Translations under genes and position numbers: made by a program
Source of the DNA: Arabidopsis thaliana
Lineage: Eukaryota; Streptophyta; Magnoliopsida; Brassicales; Brassicaceae
Direction of reading: 5' to 3'
DNA length: 64,000 nucleotides
Assembly (NCBI RefSeq): GCF_000001735.4
Contig: NC_003075.7
Location: forward strand, 11,595,001 to 11,659,000
The notes under the pieces: generated by a model
The model's database searches: none
Seen by the model: the letters and a program-made list of their open reading frames with translations, nothing else
What the model was told of the DNA's origin: nothing
Shown: in pieces, positions 48,755 to 62,283 of the stretch
Numbering within the stretch: the first letter of the stretch is position 1
Layout of the letters: each line of letters opens with the position of its first letter

Positions 48755-48964
48755 TCACCTTCTGGATCCAAATGAATTGTGATACCGTGATCCCCATAAG
48801 CCTCCCAAAAAAAATTCTTTCGGCAATTTATTAACAACGTAACCGTCGATTCTCACATTCCCAAGGTGTCCCTCTTTGGGGAAAACTAAAGAGATTTCGT
48901 CATGTTTCAACCAAAACTCGCTAACTGCATGAAGTTTTTTGGTCGGTTGGAATTTTGGCTCCAT
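48755..48964 (-). CDS. Hypothetical small protein, 69 residues or longer
   Basis: An ATG-started frame at 48964 encodes MEPKFQPTKKLHAVSEFWLK and ends at 48755. It lies tail-to-tail with CPK15 and about 370 bp from that gene's stop. The codons are not low complexity and the protein has a mixed hydrophobic/charged composition (KLPKEFFLGGLWG). An AAG/GTGAATT donor-like site just before the stop could extend it into another exon. I do not recognise a family. It may be a short real gene or a remnant. Confidence 0.4.
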   Translation of the reverse strand: MEPKFQPTKKLHAVSEFWLKHDEISLVFPKEGHLGNVRIDGYVVNKLPKEFFLGGLWGSRYHNSFGSRR

Positions 48965-49217
48965 GTTTATATGATCTAAGTGGGCAAAAGACCAAACTAC
49001 TCATGTGTGATCATATTTTCCTAGTCTATTTATAACTTTTTGAACCATACTTTACGTTATACAAAACCCTAGTACTTATGGAAAGTTATAAAAAAAAAAA
49101 TCTATTGAAAATAAGAAAATGCTCATATACACATAAGGTTAACTGTTCGATTTACATAAAATTTATAGATACTAAACCCTAAATTCACAAAGTATCTCAT
49201 CCGCTGCGGACGAAACC

Positions 49218-49990
49218 ATGTCCTATGATCCGGTCGAAGAATATTCAAGTAAGATCTTTCTCTCTTTGTCGAAATTGTTTGTCTATGATCTCGATTAGCT
49301 TTCATCTGATCGATCCGTCATTAGTTAACCAGCGTATATCTAACCGTCGATCTGCCTTAGTAAATCCCTTAATTATAATGGATCTGCTTTTTTTTCAATT
49401 CCGTCTCGTAATTATAATGAAACCTGGCAGATGCTGACGCATGCATCTTTTGGGACATGGGGAGTTACCCATCCCTAATGGTCTGGATCCTTGTTTAGTT
49501 AAAGAGAAGATCAACTCAGAGCTCATGGATCTAGGTTGTAGGGGGGATGTGTCAATGCACGCTTACGGTAATAAGGATACATTCTCGGATGACACAAAAC
49601 GTTGACTCTATATATTGACTGAGAACGTTGATCCTAGCAAGAGAGCTTCGTGGAAGTTTTGTCTCATTGAAAATAGATCACTGTAACTATCAGTGTTTGT
49701 CATGTAGTTGAAAAGTCATTTATGGCTCCACCACTCTTTATGATCATGAGACTGGGAACAATCGCTATATCAATTTTCTTCTAAAGAAATAAACAAGGAA
49801 GATAAATCACTTTCATGGAAGTGGTGATCAAAGTAAATGTCGCAACATCAAAATTAATGAGTTCATACATGCAATTTTACAGCAAGGAGATCAAAGTTTT
49901 ATCTTCGATCGGCTTCATTCCGTTGGCAAAGACACATTAAATCTCATGGACAAAGTCAAAATATTGAACCCAAATGTAGTAACGTATGAC
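49218..49990 (+). pseudogene. Fragment of a NYN-domain (LIMKAIN/MARF1-like) gene
   Basis: A first exon at 49218-49248 (MSYDPVEEYS) has a GTAAG donor. The next exon starts at 49431 after CCTGGCAG and reads ADACIFWDMG. After a one-base shift near 49465 it continues as PIPNGLDPCLVKEKINSELM and VSMHAYGNKDTFSDD, then hits a TGA near 49603. FWD at the start, PIP after the shift and the VS..AYG strand match the N-terminal half of the plant NYN-domain 'endonuclease or glycosyl hydrolase' family (recalled). Coding-like sequence with further stops runs on to about 49990. Both lesions argue for a pseudogene. Confidence 0.65.
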
Positions 49991-49999
49991 CTAGGTACG

Positions 50000-51612
50000 C
50001 CTTACTGGCTTGGTCCATCATTAAAAGTTTGTATTAAATCATAAAAACATAATTTGTTTTTTGTCAACGATAAAACAATTATCATATAAACATCATTACC
50101 ATTATAAATATTATGGAATTAATTTAGTTTAGTTTCGTTTGATTTTATACAATTTCCGCTTTAATTAGCATGAAGATGATCATCAAGAAAAAATGAGTTC
50201 TTTTTTTCCGTCTCTAACTAAAGATGGAGTGACATTATTCCTTTCTTTTTTCTTGAATGTTCCAGGGAACTCTAAAATTTCAGTGTTGATGCATTTCCGT
50301 GTAACATAGATCAAATTAATTAAAGTTGTTGAAGCTTTTTCACTGATTGAACATTAAACGAAACAAGGATTAAAGTAAAAGATGAGCATTTTGCTTTGCT
50401 TGGTGTATAAGTCATAAAAGCTATTAGGGTTGTTGTCATGGGCCTGAACTATGTTACCTATCATTTAAAACTAAATGTAGCCCGTTTGGTAAGTTATAAA
50501 ATAAATAGACTCCAAAAGAACCGATCCGTTTAGTCCTTTTGAAACATATGCTGAAAAATAAAATGGATTCAAAATCGACAGCTAGAAATAGAATCTAATA
50601 CACAAGGCCACAAGCTAACAAATGTCGACAAAATGAATAAATACAGAAGCTAACAAGTTGATGCAACTTATAATTTTCTATCCCAATTATTTTGTAGAAA
50701 ACAAATGAAACTCGCTGACACTCTACATAATACGTTAATGCTGCTCCAAGTGTATCTGTGGATGTTTAAATAAATTTTCGGATTTGAAACTGCAAATATC
50801 TTAAACCATAGATCACTGCATTTGTTGTCTACACGCCACCACCATTATTGTCTCTCACGTCTAGTTTTAAGAAAAGTTAAAGTCTACCTAACGTTTTCTA
50901 TGTATTTTCTAATTGAAGTGTTTAAGTACAGACTATAGTCTATATACCCTCGAAGAGAATCTCATCCGTTAGATATTTTTTTTCTCTATATATAACATGT
51001 CTCTGTCCTTTACAATTCAATGCGGGTCATGTGATTAAATATTACTACGCCTTTGTTTCTTTTTGCTTGCGACTTTTGGCTTTACTCTTTAGCTTGTGGC
51101 CCGTTTCTCTTATTTTGAATTATTATTTTTGGAATCTTTTTCATGAGTCATATCATATTCAATTATTCATGTCATTTACTACAAATTTTTAAAATCTTTG
51201 GTGAGATCAGTAAAATAGATCGATATCACCCATACACAGTACTTATGTATACCATGCATGTTGAACAAATTATCAAAAGATTCGGACATGTTTACTTATC
51301 ATTACATCGTCATACATGATACCCAACACCATCCATCATATCATACATCCTTTCCATTATCATTATATCACCCCCACCACAAACCCAAAATCAACGAAGA
51401 GCCAACATTTAGATTAAATAACTCAAAGCCACTAACATCATAATTAAAGCATTAAGGCTGAACACACAAAAGAAGGAGGTGGTCACTACCATGATGTATT
51501 CATCATCACCCTTTCTTTGATTTAACTTAAAAGATTTTTTTATTCATCTTGGTTCGTACCAAGCAGAGAACTCAACACACCAGAGCCCCTGTCTTTCTCA
51601 CTTTTTCCAACT
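50000..51612. other. AT-rich intergenic DNA
   Basis: 3' flank of the peroxidase gene on the right. No gene, long repeat or transposon end that I can support. Confidence 0.6.
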
Positions 51613-53312
51613 TCAATGGTTCTTGTTTGCGAGATTACATTGCTTCCTGATCTCACCCTTAGAGCCAGTCAAGGGGTTGTTCTCGGATAAGATCTGGATT
51701 GCCCTAGTGAACTCCTTGAAGAAGTAGGCCTGGTCCTTAGCCATCTTCTTAACGATTGGTCTGGTTCGTTTGTCGTGTGCGAGCTGATGGTCCACAAGGA
51801 GCAAACCCTTGTTGTCTAGGATGTTACGGTAGTAATTGTTGTCTAGCACCATGGGGGTGCCACGGTCGTTACGCACGTACTGGACCGCCTTTGGGTCAGG
51901 GATCGAGTCAGGACACTTGTGTAGCATGTGAGGGACGTGGTCCGGGTTTAAGGACGGGTCCACCTCAGGGTACAAACGATGGACCAGCTTGACACAGTGA
52001 GTTCTTCCCACGCTGTGTGACCCTGCACGTGTCATAAAAAAAAAAAGTCAAAATCTTTCAGTATCGAACTTAAAAATCTAACAAGAAACTTAAATTCCAA
52101 TCGCCTAAATTCAGATCCCATAAGAGTAAAGTCAATTAGTTTGATTAGTATGTTTAAGCATGCATGAGTTTATTGACCAAAATAACCTTGTGCTAGGCTA
52201 TTGTACCGGGGCATAAACAAGGATTATCCTGTCTTATTTGTTAGTACTAGTGATAGATCGGATAAGGATAACTTTCAAAGTTCAACTCAGATCGCATACA
52301 CTCCTTTTGTGATTCAATAAAGTTAGCTTTAGTAGTGGTTCATTAGTCATAAGAGTGTTTCATGCATGAGTAAATTGACTGAAATACCCTTAATCTAAGG
52401 CAGCAGCAACAAAATATCTCGGTTGGTCAAGAGTTTTTAATTTCAAGCGTTACGTTTTTTCCGGAGCCTAGTGACAAATAATCAAGGATGAGAAAGATAA
52501 AAGGTACCTAGGAGGGCGACGAGGCCGGGAGTGTCGATACCGATGGATTTGAACTTTTCAAGAACGACGGAGATACTCTCGTTGTGGTCGGGAAGATATG
52601 ACTCGAGCATATCCGTCCTGCTTTTAAGTCCATCTCTCCTTCCTGTCTTCAAAGGAATATAAGGTCCTCCTACCTACACCAACCCCACACAGTTTTGTCA
52701 AAAAAGGAAAAAAACAGCATGCAGTTTTGTCACCAGACAGAGAAAACGGCACGATTATTATCCTTTAAACTTACTGCTTCGATGCCTTCTCTTGCGGACA
52801 AGACGAGAATGTCAGAACATGAGACAACACCAGGACACTCCCTCTCGAGAGCTTCCTTGATCTCCTCGATGTACCTAAAGTTTCTAAGTCCGAAGCTCCT
52901 GTCGTGTTCTTTCTCTCCTAGCTCTCTTCTTGTCGAATCCAGCAAAAGCGACGCATCACATGACTGTTTAACCCAAAAAAACAGAGCAAAACAGAGTAAA
53001 ATCTTTAGATCTGTTTTAGGTAAAATATCAAAACCCATCATGCAAACATATGAAAGATCATTGTAAGAGAGAGAGTTTTCGGACCTCAACGGCGCAGTCA
53101 TGGAAGATGTTACGGAGCCAAGAGAAAGCGGTGTTCTTGTGGCGTTTGTAGAGGAGTTTGACTTGTTCACGGACGATGTCTTCGGCCTGAGGACACGTGT
53201 CCTTGTAGAAGTTCATCATCAAACCTGGCTCAGCCTCTGTTACTGCTTCAGATGTTGCAGAGAGTGCCCAAAGGCAAAGTATCGCCACCATCATCACACC
53301 TTTGCCTCCCAT
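51613..53312 (-). CDS. PRXR1: Class III secretory peroxidase
   Basis: Haem peroxidase of the secretory pathway and cell wall, using hydrogen peroxide on phenolics. Four exons, 53312-53085, 52963-52775, 52673-52508 and 52022-51613, give 330 residues. A signal peptide (MMVAILCLWALSATSEA) covers about residues 7-23. The distal haem site has R67 and H71 in LRNIFHDCAV; the common consensus is LHFHDCFV, so a Phe is replaced by Ala here. The proximal haem ligand is H197 in LLGSHSVGRTHC. Eight cysteines for the conserved disulfides appear to be present (for example C40, C73, and CDASLLLD). Introns fall at the four-exon positions usual for the family. Recalled as At4g21960 (PER42). Confidence 0.95.
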
Positions 53313-56300
53313 TTTTTTTCTCTATCTTTCTTCTCTCACTACACCACTCTTGAGTTGAGTCAGTGAGCAAGCAATGCAGCCTCCTTAAATAAAGGGAAAT
53401 GGAGTTTTCTTTATTTATTTTTCATAAAATAAAAGAAGCTTAATTTGAAGGTTATAGTAAATTAAAGGCAAGTTGGTGAATTTGCTACTGTTTCTATATG
53501 TTTAAGTACGTGACAGATCATATATCATTAAGCTTTATTCATTTTCACTTTGAGAAACCAACAATATTATTATAAGACTACAATAATTGTATGTTCCGTT
53601 CAGTCGTGATTAAGAATCTATATTCAATGAAAATTGAAAAGCGTAGACTTATTATAAGAAACTTATGTAATTTTTTTTATTATTTATCAAATTGCAGACA
53701 CATTATAAGCTTTAAACAGAAAAAAAAATCATACTTAATTGATGCGACAGCTAAATTAGTGTAAGTTTGAATTTGAGAAAAAATAACAAAGTTTTTCTAC
53801 GTTTTTTTTTTTTAATGTATGAACTTTCATATGGACTGTTGCCAAAACATATATTTTCCAAACTGATAAAAATTAATTTGTGGAGTTTCATTGAAATTAC
53901 TCAAATGTATGCTAGACGTTCTACTGGAAATTTAATTTCGGTAAGAAATCTAAAACCCAACTTTGTTACTATTTCGAAGGACGGGTGAGTGACCATAGAT
54001 CATGCTAGTTAGAGTCCTACACAGTGCTATGAGAAAATAAATAAGTTTAGGTTGGAGATATTAATGTGGATGGCTTGTTAGATAGTTTACCTCATTTAGA
54101 AGAGTATTTTGGTTAACTAAACAATTCACATTTTTTTGTCAAACAAAAAACCAATCACTAAGTTTTGGATTTTGGTCTCATTGAGTGGCATCAGTGGCCC
54201 CTATGACTAAAAAGAATCTTACAAAAAAAACTTATGCTTCTTTTGTTAATAATACACACAAAGGGGGCGGCTATAACAAATAATATTTATGGGGTGGAAT
54301 AGCTAAAGTCAAAATATATTCATGGGTCGATTTGCAATTACCTGAAACATTTGTTATTGTTAAATTTTTAATACAACGGATAAACCGCTCCTTTTAGGTT
54401 ATGGAATCTTTCTTTTCGATGAACTCAAGGTGGATTCTTATTTTTTCAAGTACATTTCGATTATTTAGTTCAAGATATAATTCCATTTGTACATATTCAA
54501 TTACTTTTTGTTCTGTAGTTATTTATATATCCAACTATTTTACTTATTGTAGTAATTGTCAGTAGATTCGTATCGTAAAGTCTTCTCAAATATTGAATGA
54601 ATCTTGATCCATGTGATGTAATAAAACACGTTCACCACTCTTCACTCTTGAGTGTTCCCTATACTTTATCTGTTTGTGGGTTGAAGTTAAATATTGAATT
54701 TAGTTTAGAGTACATTTTGAACTTTTCCTATGTTTTAACATAAACGTTGTTTTGATATTTTTCACATAAACTAAGAAGGTAAATAGGTATACTAATATGT
54801 CCCTGCAAAATTAAGAAAAATCTGAAATTATGTTATCTTTCATATTCTTAACTAATTTTCATAGAGGTAAACTAGATATCTAATTAAAAGCTAAAGGCTC
54901 CACTATTATTTGTTGCGGAACTATTATGTTTCTCGTTTCAGTAACAAAGGACTAATTTTGTTTAGAATGATTAAAACTAAATAAATATGTAACAGAGCTA
55001 TAAAATGAGAGGACATTACTACTAATTCGATTCTTCTTCTTTTCTTAATCCTAGAATTTTTTTTATTTTTTTTTTTCATCTGGGGGAAGTATCGGTGCTT
55101 TTACCAAGATCACATTGAATCTGCAGATTCAAATTCACTTCAAATTTGGATATTTGGATTTTCCAATTTTTTTTTTAAATGAACAAATTTGATTTTTTCA
55201 ATTAAAAATGAATGAACTGTGACCACCGACACTTTGTTTCCTTATCCAAGTGTCGCCAAATGAGTCTCTGGGGACCTTCTAGTGATGTCACTCTCTAGCT
55301 CAGTGGCTCCACGAGTGCTAAACACTAAATACTGATTAGCAAGTTCTAACTAAAAATTGACGTGTAACATGTAAAACTGTTGTGTTCATGGTGATGATAA
55401 CCGGTTAAGTTCCAGTGTATAGGAAACCAAACAAACCCGGTTATCAAAATTGAATTAAGACAAGTTAGTAGTTAATCATGGATCTTTCATCTGACAAATG
55501 GACACTGTACTCATCCGTGTCCTCAACGTTGCATTCACAATGGGGCCTGCAAGATTCAATACCAAGACAAAAAAAACGTTAACTAATATATTTCTCTCAC
55601 CAGACTTTTAAAGCAATCTAGGCTCAAATTCTTAGTTTCCAGATATACTGATATAGTGAAGAATATGAACTCTGAAGTAGTTGCCATGTCTTCTAGTTCC
55701 CTTCTTTAAAAGTAGCAACCGCTATATATAGCAAAGAAGGTTCCAAGGACCGTATAAATTCCATGTGATATGAGCTAGTTGAAGGATTTAAGCATTATAA
55801 GAACAAGATTTGATCGGATAACACATTTCTCTTTAGTTATAGATGTGACAGCTTTATTTCATCTCTTTGTAAAGTTAATTTAGCAACCATTTTTTTTACT
55901 TTCAGTAGATTTAAAGCCATCATTTAATCAATAGATACTGTGTGGATTGTCTGAGGAGGTTAGTAGGTTACACTTCCCTCTTAAGAGAGATATGAGACAA
56001 AACCACCCAAACACACAAATCTCAACATTAACCAACAAAATCATACCCAATTTGAGTAATAACTATGGGCCTGAAAGGCCCAATGAAGCCCATCACAAAT
56101 ATCCAGTGAGCCAATGTTCTGGATGTAAGTTACATATCATGTAACAGAAACCGATTAAAGACAAAGTGGGGCTTTTCTTTTGTGGTACAAGGTTTGTGTC
56201 TTTTGTGGTTAATTCGGATCCCGTGGCTCACACGTTATCTCCTCACTCACTCTAAAGGAGAGAGATCTGTGACATCGATGGAAATTCCAGGGGACCAATT

Positions 56301-58632
56301 GCTTAGGTTAACGACTAAAGAAGGGAAATTAAAACTTGCAAGAAAAAGCGGCTCGGACACAAACAACTGATCTCTCACCGATTTTGCAGTTTGTCAGGAC
56401 CATGTACTGAGATTCTCGATAACTATGATCTGAACAGAGTTTTATATGACGACGTAAAGTTAATTAAGAACACATGAGAGATTCTTGAAATGCATGAGAT
56501 TATCTTGTTGCCCTGATAGATTCAGAGTTACTTGTTGTTACAAGGTCTACGAAAAAGTGAATAATTGAGACTCTTTTAAAATAATTTCGTGCATACAATG
56601 AATCAGTCAAATTTTCATTATTTTTCGTAAGAAACTGTAATTAATTAGGAAGAAGTGAAGTTGCACATATCGTGGTATCCACTATTACTAGATATATCTT
56701 TCGAAATAAAGATATATAGCGATTAACGCACACAAAGTCCATAACATTTGGGATTTGGCAACCTCATGTCTCAAATATTTGTATTAAAATATTAAGGCAT
56801 TTGACAGACTACACTCAATCATAATAACTCAACACTAAGACAATCATAATGACTCAACACTAAGACAATGCTTAGTTCCACACTGACTTACTTTTAAGTT
56901 TTAACTACATAAAGTCTTAGAAGTTACAACCAACTCCACAGTAGTACACTATACCTGTGTTATAATTAATGAACTTGGTTAGCTTGTTCGCTTAAAGAGA
57001 CCAAACTATAAAATCATTTTCTTTGTATCTATATTTTTTTTTTTTCATAGGCTCTTTTTATATTTCAGTTACCCCTAACACATACTTTCCTCGTACCCAT
57101 AGCTATGAAATGTACCTTCCTATCTTTAACGAGTTACAAAAAAAAAAAAAAAAATCGTTTCCAAAACATCTCTCCATCTCCAATTTTTATGATTGAATCT
57201 TTTGTAAATATCTAATTTATATTTAATCCGCCTATCTTACACCATATCATCTCTTATCCCAACATCTTATGCACTTTGATCCTCTCATTTTCAACTGATT
57301 TTTAAAGATATCAATATCATACTGCAAAAGTCACCCCTTGGTCATATATCGAACGATTAATTCCATTCCGCTTATAGACATCGTTCTTGTTCCAACAATT
57401 GTTGTACTTTCAGCATGTTGAAGAAGCTGTGTAGGTTTTTTAATAATTAAACAAGATAATAATTAAGATCTTTTTTTCTAAGCTGGACTGACAATTTTGA
57501 GGCTCTTTACAATTATTACAACAATTAATTCTTTACATTTCAGGGTATGTATGTATTTGTATTTTATAAACTTCGAGGGGTCAAATAAGAAAATCTGAAA
57601 ATTAGAGGTCTTGTATAAATGTTACAGATCTTAATGCATCGTGCTTTGGAATAACGTCCCTGGACCCTTGCGACGAGACCCATGAAACGTTGGATTGGAT
57701 ATATAGCCTAACAAATTACAAAATCGATTTGATTCTTACCCCACCACAAAGTCTCATGTATTTATGTGTGTACGGACACTGGATTCAGATTTTTTTTGCG
57801 TGATAAATACATATTTATTACTATACTTATTCTCGCAGAAGATCAATAATTATTCATATAGCAATAGAAAAAGAAAAACCCTATAACTACATATTATATA
57901 TATATATATATATATATCGTTGGTTTTCAAAAAAAAAAAAAAATTTGATCAAGCAAGATTCGTAATTTCTTATGAAGGACAATAATATCACAAGCCTTTT
58001 CGAGTAAATTAACATTGTCCTCTTCAAACTTTAACAATATCTATAACTATAGCCAAAAAAGATTAGAAAGTGTAATTTGAAAATGGCTTAGGCAAAAGCA
58101 TAATTTAAGATAAAGCAAGTCTTTTCATATAGTACATAGTTTTTTGTCTTCTAGCATGAATCAGACTCTATCAATAATTTTGGCAGGTCTTAGTAGAAAT
58201 AGTACCAAAGGCTACCACTCCTCTATCTAACCCTTTTAATTATTATTTATTTTTCACAAAATTTAATTCATAGTTATGGCACCCCAAAAAAAAGTACGAA
58301 ATTATTACAGTTTTGGAGGTTTCTGAAACCTCTGCCTATTGTGGAGGCTTTTGATTCCTTTGAAGCAATCAATGACCTCTCTGTCTCTCATTTGCCAGCA
58401 AAGAGAGATTGTTTAATGTTGTTTATGGTTCACATTTTTATACAATATCACATTTTCACTGAATCTTCCTCTGCGTCTCTCAGGTAATTTAATTCTCTCT
58501 TTTCTCTCCCATCACTCTGTCTCTTCTCTTTATTGGGTTTTAGATAAAATGATGGAATAATAATTTCATGGATTCAGGAGGAAGAAGATCATTCAGTTGA
58601 AGCACACATTTAAAGGGTTTTGTTGAGAGGCA
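53313..58632. other. Large intergenic region without a supported gene
   Basis: About 5.3 kb, mostly AT-rich. It holds the PRXR1 promoter (53313-53400), a two-copy 25-bp tandem repeat at 56816-56865 and an AT microsatellite at about 57891-57917. A GGCCCAATGAAGCCCA stretch lies at about 56078. One ATG frame at about 56278-56370 (MEIPGDQLLRLTTKEGKLKL) is followed closely by a stop; too little to call a gene. Confidence 0.6.
56816..56865. repeat. Two tandem copies of 25 bp
   Basis: CAATCATAATAACTCAACAC... at 56816-56840 is repeated at 56841-56865 with a single A-to-G difference. Confidence 0.85.
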
Positions 58633-59106
58633 ATGGAAGGGGGAGAAGAGTTTCAAGAAGAAGAAGTGTGGTCAGTTTTGAGAGAAAGTGAAACTCAAGG
58701 TCCTGAAATGAAAATGTCCAAAAGTAACAATCTCTTCTCAGCCTCTTCCTCATCTTCTGCGAGGTACATTCCTAAAGGCAACGAGGTCTCTGGAGGGGCA
58801 AAACAGTCATCTGCTCCAATGAATATTCCTGACTGGTCCAAGGTTTATGGGTATTCAAAGAAGAACACAAGCAGCCACTTGCATTCATGGGCCATTGACG
58901 ATGATGATGAAGGCTCAATGGTTCCTCCACATGAGTTAGTAGCAAAAAGACTTGCAAGAACGCAGATCTCATCATTCTCTATGTGCGAAGGAATCGGAAG
59001 AACGCTCAAAGGAAGAGATCTCAGCAAAACAAGAAACGCTGTCTTAACAAGAACTGGTTTCTTGGAATCGAATATCACATCTTCATCAACAACATCACCA
59101 CCATAG
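58633..59106 (+). CDS. DUF584 (S40-type senescence regulator) protein, 157 residues
   Basis: A single-exon frame runs from ATG 58633 to TAG 59106, preceded by pyrimidine-rich leader sequence. It shares with the gene at 44893 the blocks EEEVWSVLRESE, APMNIPDWSKVY, SMVPPHELVAKR and GIGRTLKGRDLSKTRNAVL in the same order, and is shorter at the N terminus. A serine tract (SASSSSSARY) lies between blocks. The known family is plant-specific and senescence or stress responsive; biochemical function is unknown. Its 3' region carries a T-run followed by (GTT)n at about 59305-59340. Probably At4g21970. Confidence 0.93.
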   Translation: MEGGEEFQEEEVWSVLRESETQGPEMKMSKSNNLFSASSSSSARYIPKGNEVSGGAKQSSAPMNIPDWSKVYGYSKKNTSSHLHSWAIDDDDEGSMVPPHELVAKRLARTQISSFSMCEGIGRTLKGRDLSKTRNAVLTRTGFLESNITSSSTTSPP

Positions 59107-59109
59107 TTT

Positions 59110-60440
59110 TGGCATGGCATGGAGCATGGCTGGATGATCAATATCACATTCACACAAAACCCTTTTTAGCACCATACCATATCATTATCATGAAAAAAAA
59201 ACCTAAAACCTTATGGTATCCACATGATTTTTATTAAATATCAATGTTATTGTCGTTATCACCATGTAGGGAATCATGACACTACCAATATGGTTGAGTT
59301 CTCTTTTTTTTTTTTTGTTGTTGTTGTTGTTGTTGTTGTTAGGTTTTTGGATTTTTTTAGATAAGTATGATGACGATGAGGATGACTTGTCAATCCCATG
59401 CATGGGCCCATACCATTTTTCTCATGTTATGTTTGTAGTTCTCAATGGTCTTTTAACTCTTTAGCAGTGCTTAGTGAGCTTAAATTATAGTTTAGCAAAA
59501 CAAAATGGCATATACTTTGGAACCTTTGAATGTGAGAAATTTGAAAGCACTCTCGATCTCTTCACCATTTTGGCCTCGACCAAGAGAGAAAAATGTAGCG
59601 AATAATGTTAACATTTTTGGTCCGACACAAGGTTAAGGGGCTCGTTCCATATTGCTCACTACCTTTCACTTTTCAATGTTATATAGCAACTAGACATGGT
59701 GTTACTAGGGGAATGGGGTATATGTATCTGTTATCTATTTCGGTGTGTTGATTTAATTTTTTACTTCGTGTATTCTTGAACCAATCTGCAACTGAAAAAG
59801 TTGTATTTGAATTTGGATTAATTCGTTTCGTTGCTAAATATCCATTTCAAGATATACATAATAAATATATTAGTTAATTTACTATGGTAAGATATATTTT
59901 CAAGAATGAAGTTGTATAAATAAAAATACTTGTTTCGATAATTTTCAGTTTTATTCACGTCGGTACTATCTCACCCGTACTAAATTTGAATTGCCGACAA
60001 ACAAAAAAAATGTCAAGTTCGGTTGGATTTTTTATTTTGTTTGGATCTACTCAATATATAAATAGTACCAATCACACTATAAACGAAATTTACTCATCTT
60101 TCCTTGGCCCTAGCAACGGTTCATGATAATCATTCTTTCTTTTTACAATTTACTTTTTCGAAATAAAAAATTGTAGTAAAATTACAGTTTCAACTAAAAA
60201 AAAATCTTGTACAGAGGTGCCACAAAAATGCAATTCAATTTTATATAAAAATACAACGACAACAAATTTGTTACTTTGTCAAAGCGGATTATTTGGCACG
60301 AAAAATTCGTGCGGAACCGCTACATATCATTTTTGTAAATAATTTTCTTCAAAATTGGCTCGTTTGAGTCATAAATAACACCTGATGACAAAAAAAAAAA
60401 AAAAATTTTTTTGTTACTTTGTAAACTTTTGCTAACCAAA
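59110..60440. other. Intergenic spacer
   Basis: 3' flank of the DUF584 gene and 5' flank of ATG8A. No further gene is seen; long A/T homopolymers occur near 60394-60407. Confidence 0.6.
59304..59340. repeat. Simple repeat: T-run then (GTT)n
   Basis: About 13 T followed by eight TTG/GTT triplets. No gene overlaps it. Confidence 0.9.
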
Positions 60441-60444
60441 GCCT

Positions 60445-60466
60445 ATATAAAGGCCCAATTAGCCCA
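60445..60466 (+). promoter_or_regulatory. TATA box and site II elements upstream of ATG8A
   Basis: CTATATAA at about 60443-60450 is followed by GGCCCA (60452-60457) and AGCCCA (60461-60466). This may be the core promoter, although transcription more likely starts nearer to the pyrimidine-rich stretch at 60660-60720. Confidence 0.4.
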
Positions 60467-60912
60467 AAACGACACAAAAATGTGTGAAGAAATAAACAGA
60501 TGGTGGTGACGTAAGACAAGTGTAAGAGATTTCTTGTAATCCAATCAACAAATAATAATAAACGAATTCCAAGTGGTTTACTTATTCCAGAAACAGTTCC
60601 GTGTAGGCAACCATTAGGAAAACCCTAACTAAATTCCATTATTAATTTCTTTTATAATCCCTTTCTCTTGACATTGACTTCTCTCTCTCGATTCTTCTTC
60701 TCCAGTTTCAATCAAACTCAATTTCTTCTCAACGAACCCTAATTTCCAACAAATCGGATTCAGTTTCTTCTTCGGGTATGTTTCTTCTCACCAATAAATT
60801 CGAGATCTTTTAGGGTTTTCTGGGTTTGTTTCTCCCCCGATCTAGCAGACGATCGAGTTTATTAATTATGATCTTTGCTTGCTTGAAATTCGCAGAGACT
60901 AATCGAATCGCA

Positions 60913-61809
<897 letters not shown>

Positions 61810-62283
61810 ATAAAAATCGATCTTTGGATGACTTTGATGTACATACATAAATCAGGAAGATAAAGATGTACATTGCTTCCTTCTTTTCTCTGGCTTTTAA
61901 CTTTGCTTTGGATGTTTGGATATCTTTCCCTTTGGGTTTATTAATCGTCAGAAACTTCTCCTTTTCTTACTTTCCTCTTTTGCTTTTACTTAAATAACAT
62001 TGATTTTGGGGCTAATGAGTAATGAGTCACTTTCATATCAAACTTGTTCATATCCATCACAAAGGCAAAAAAGGAGTAATACACTGAAAATTGGTAAAAA
62101 TAAACTCACAAAAGGCAAAACCTTGGCGTAATTATTTTTAACCACAGCTATACAAAAGGCTAAAGCTCCAAATAGAGATTCTCATCTTCACCTTCTTCAT
62201 CTGTTCTAGCAATCTGGAACGAGACTGGATGGTCTATTATTGATCTCTTCGTCATCGTAGAGTCGGCGGATTTTATTGCGGAT
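61810..62283. other. Convergent 3' regions of ATG8A and APR3
   Basis: Under 500 bp between the two stop codons, containing both 3' UTRs. No separate gene is seen. Confidence 0.7.

Noticed and set aside
53100..53366. Plus-strand open frame over the first peroxidase exon
   Set aside because: Antisense to the signal peptide and haem-site exon of PRXR1; no independent support.
56182..56370. 62-codon open frame ending GSDTNN
   Set aside because: It starts at a non-canonical or weak codon, has no recognisable domain and no splice partners, and sits in AT-rich spacer.
57885..57917. AT-rich microsatellite as a possible replication origin or matrix attachment site
   Set aside because: Only a simple (TA)n run; composition alone does not support a function.
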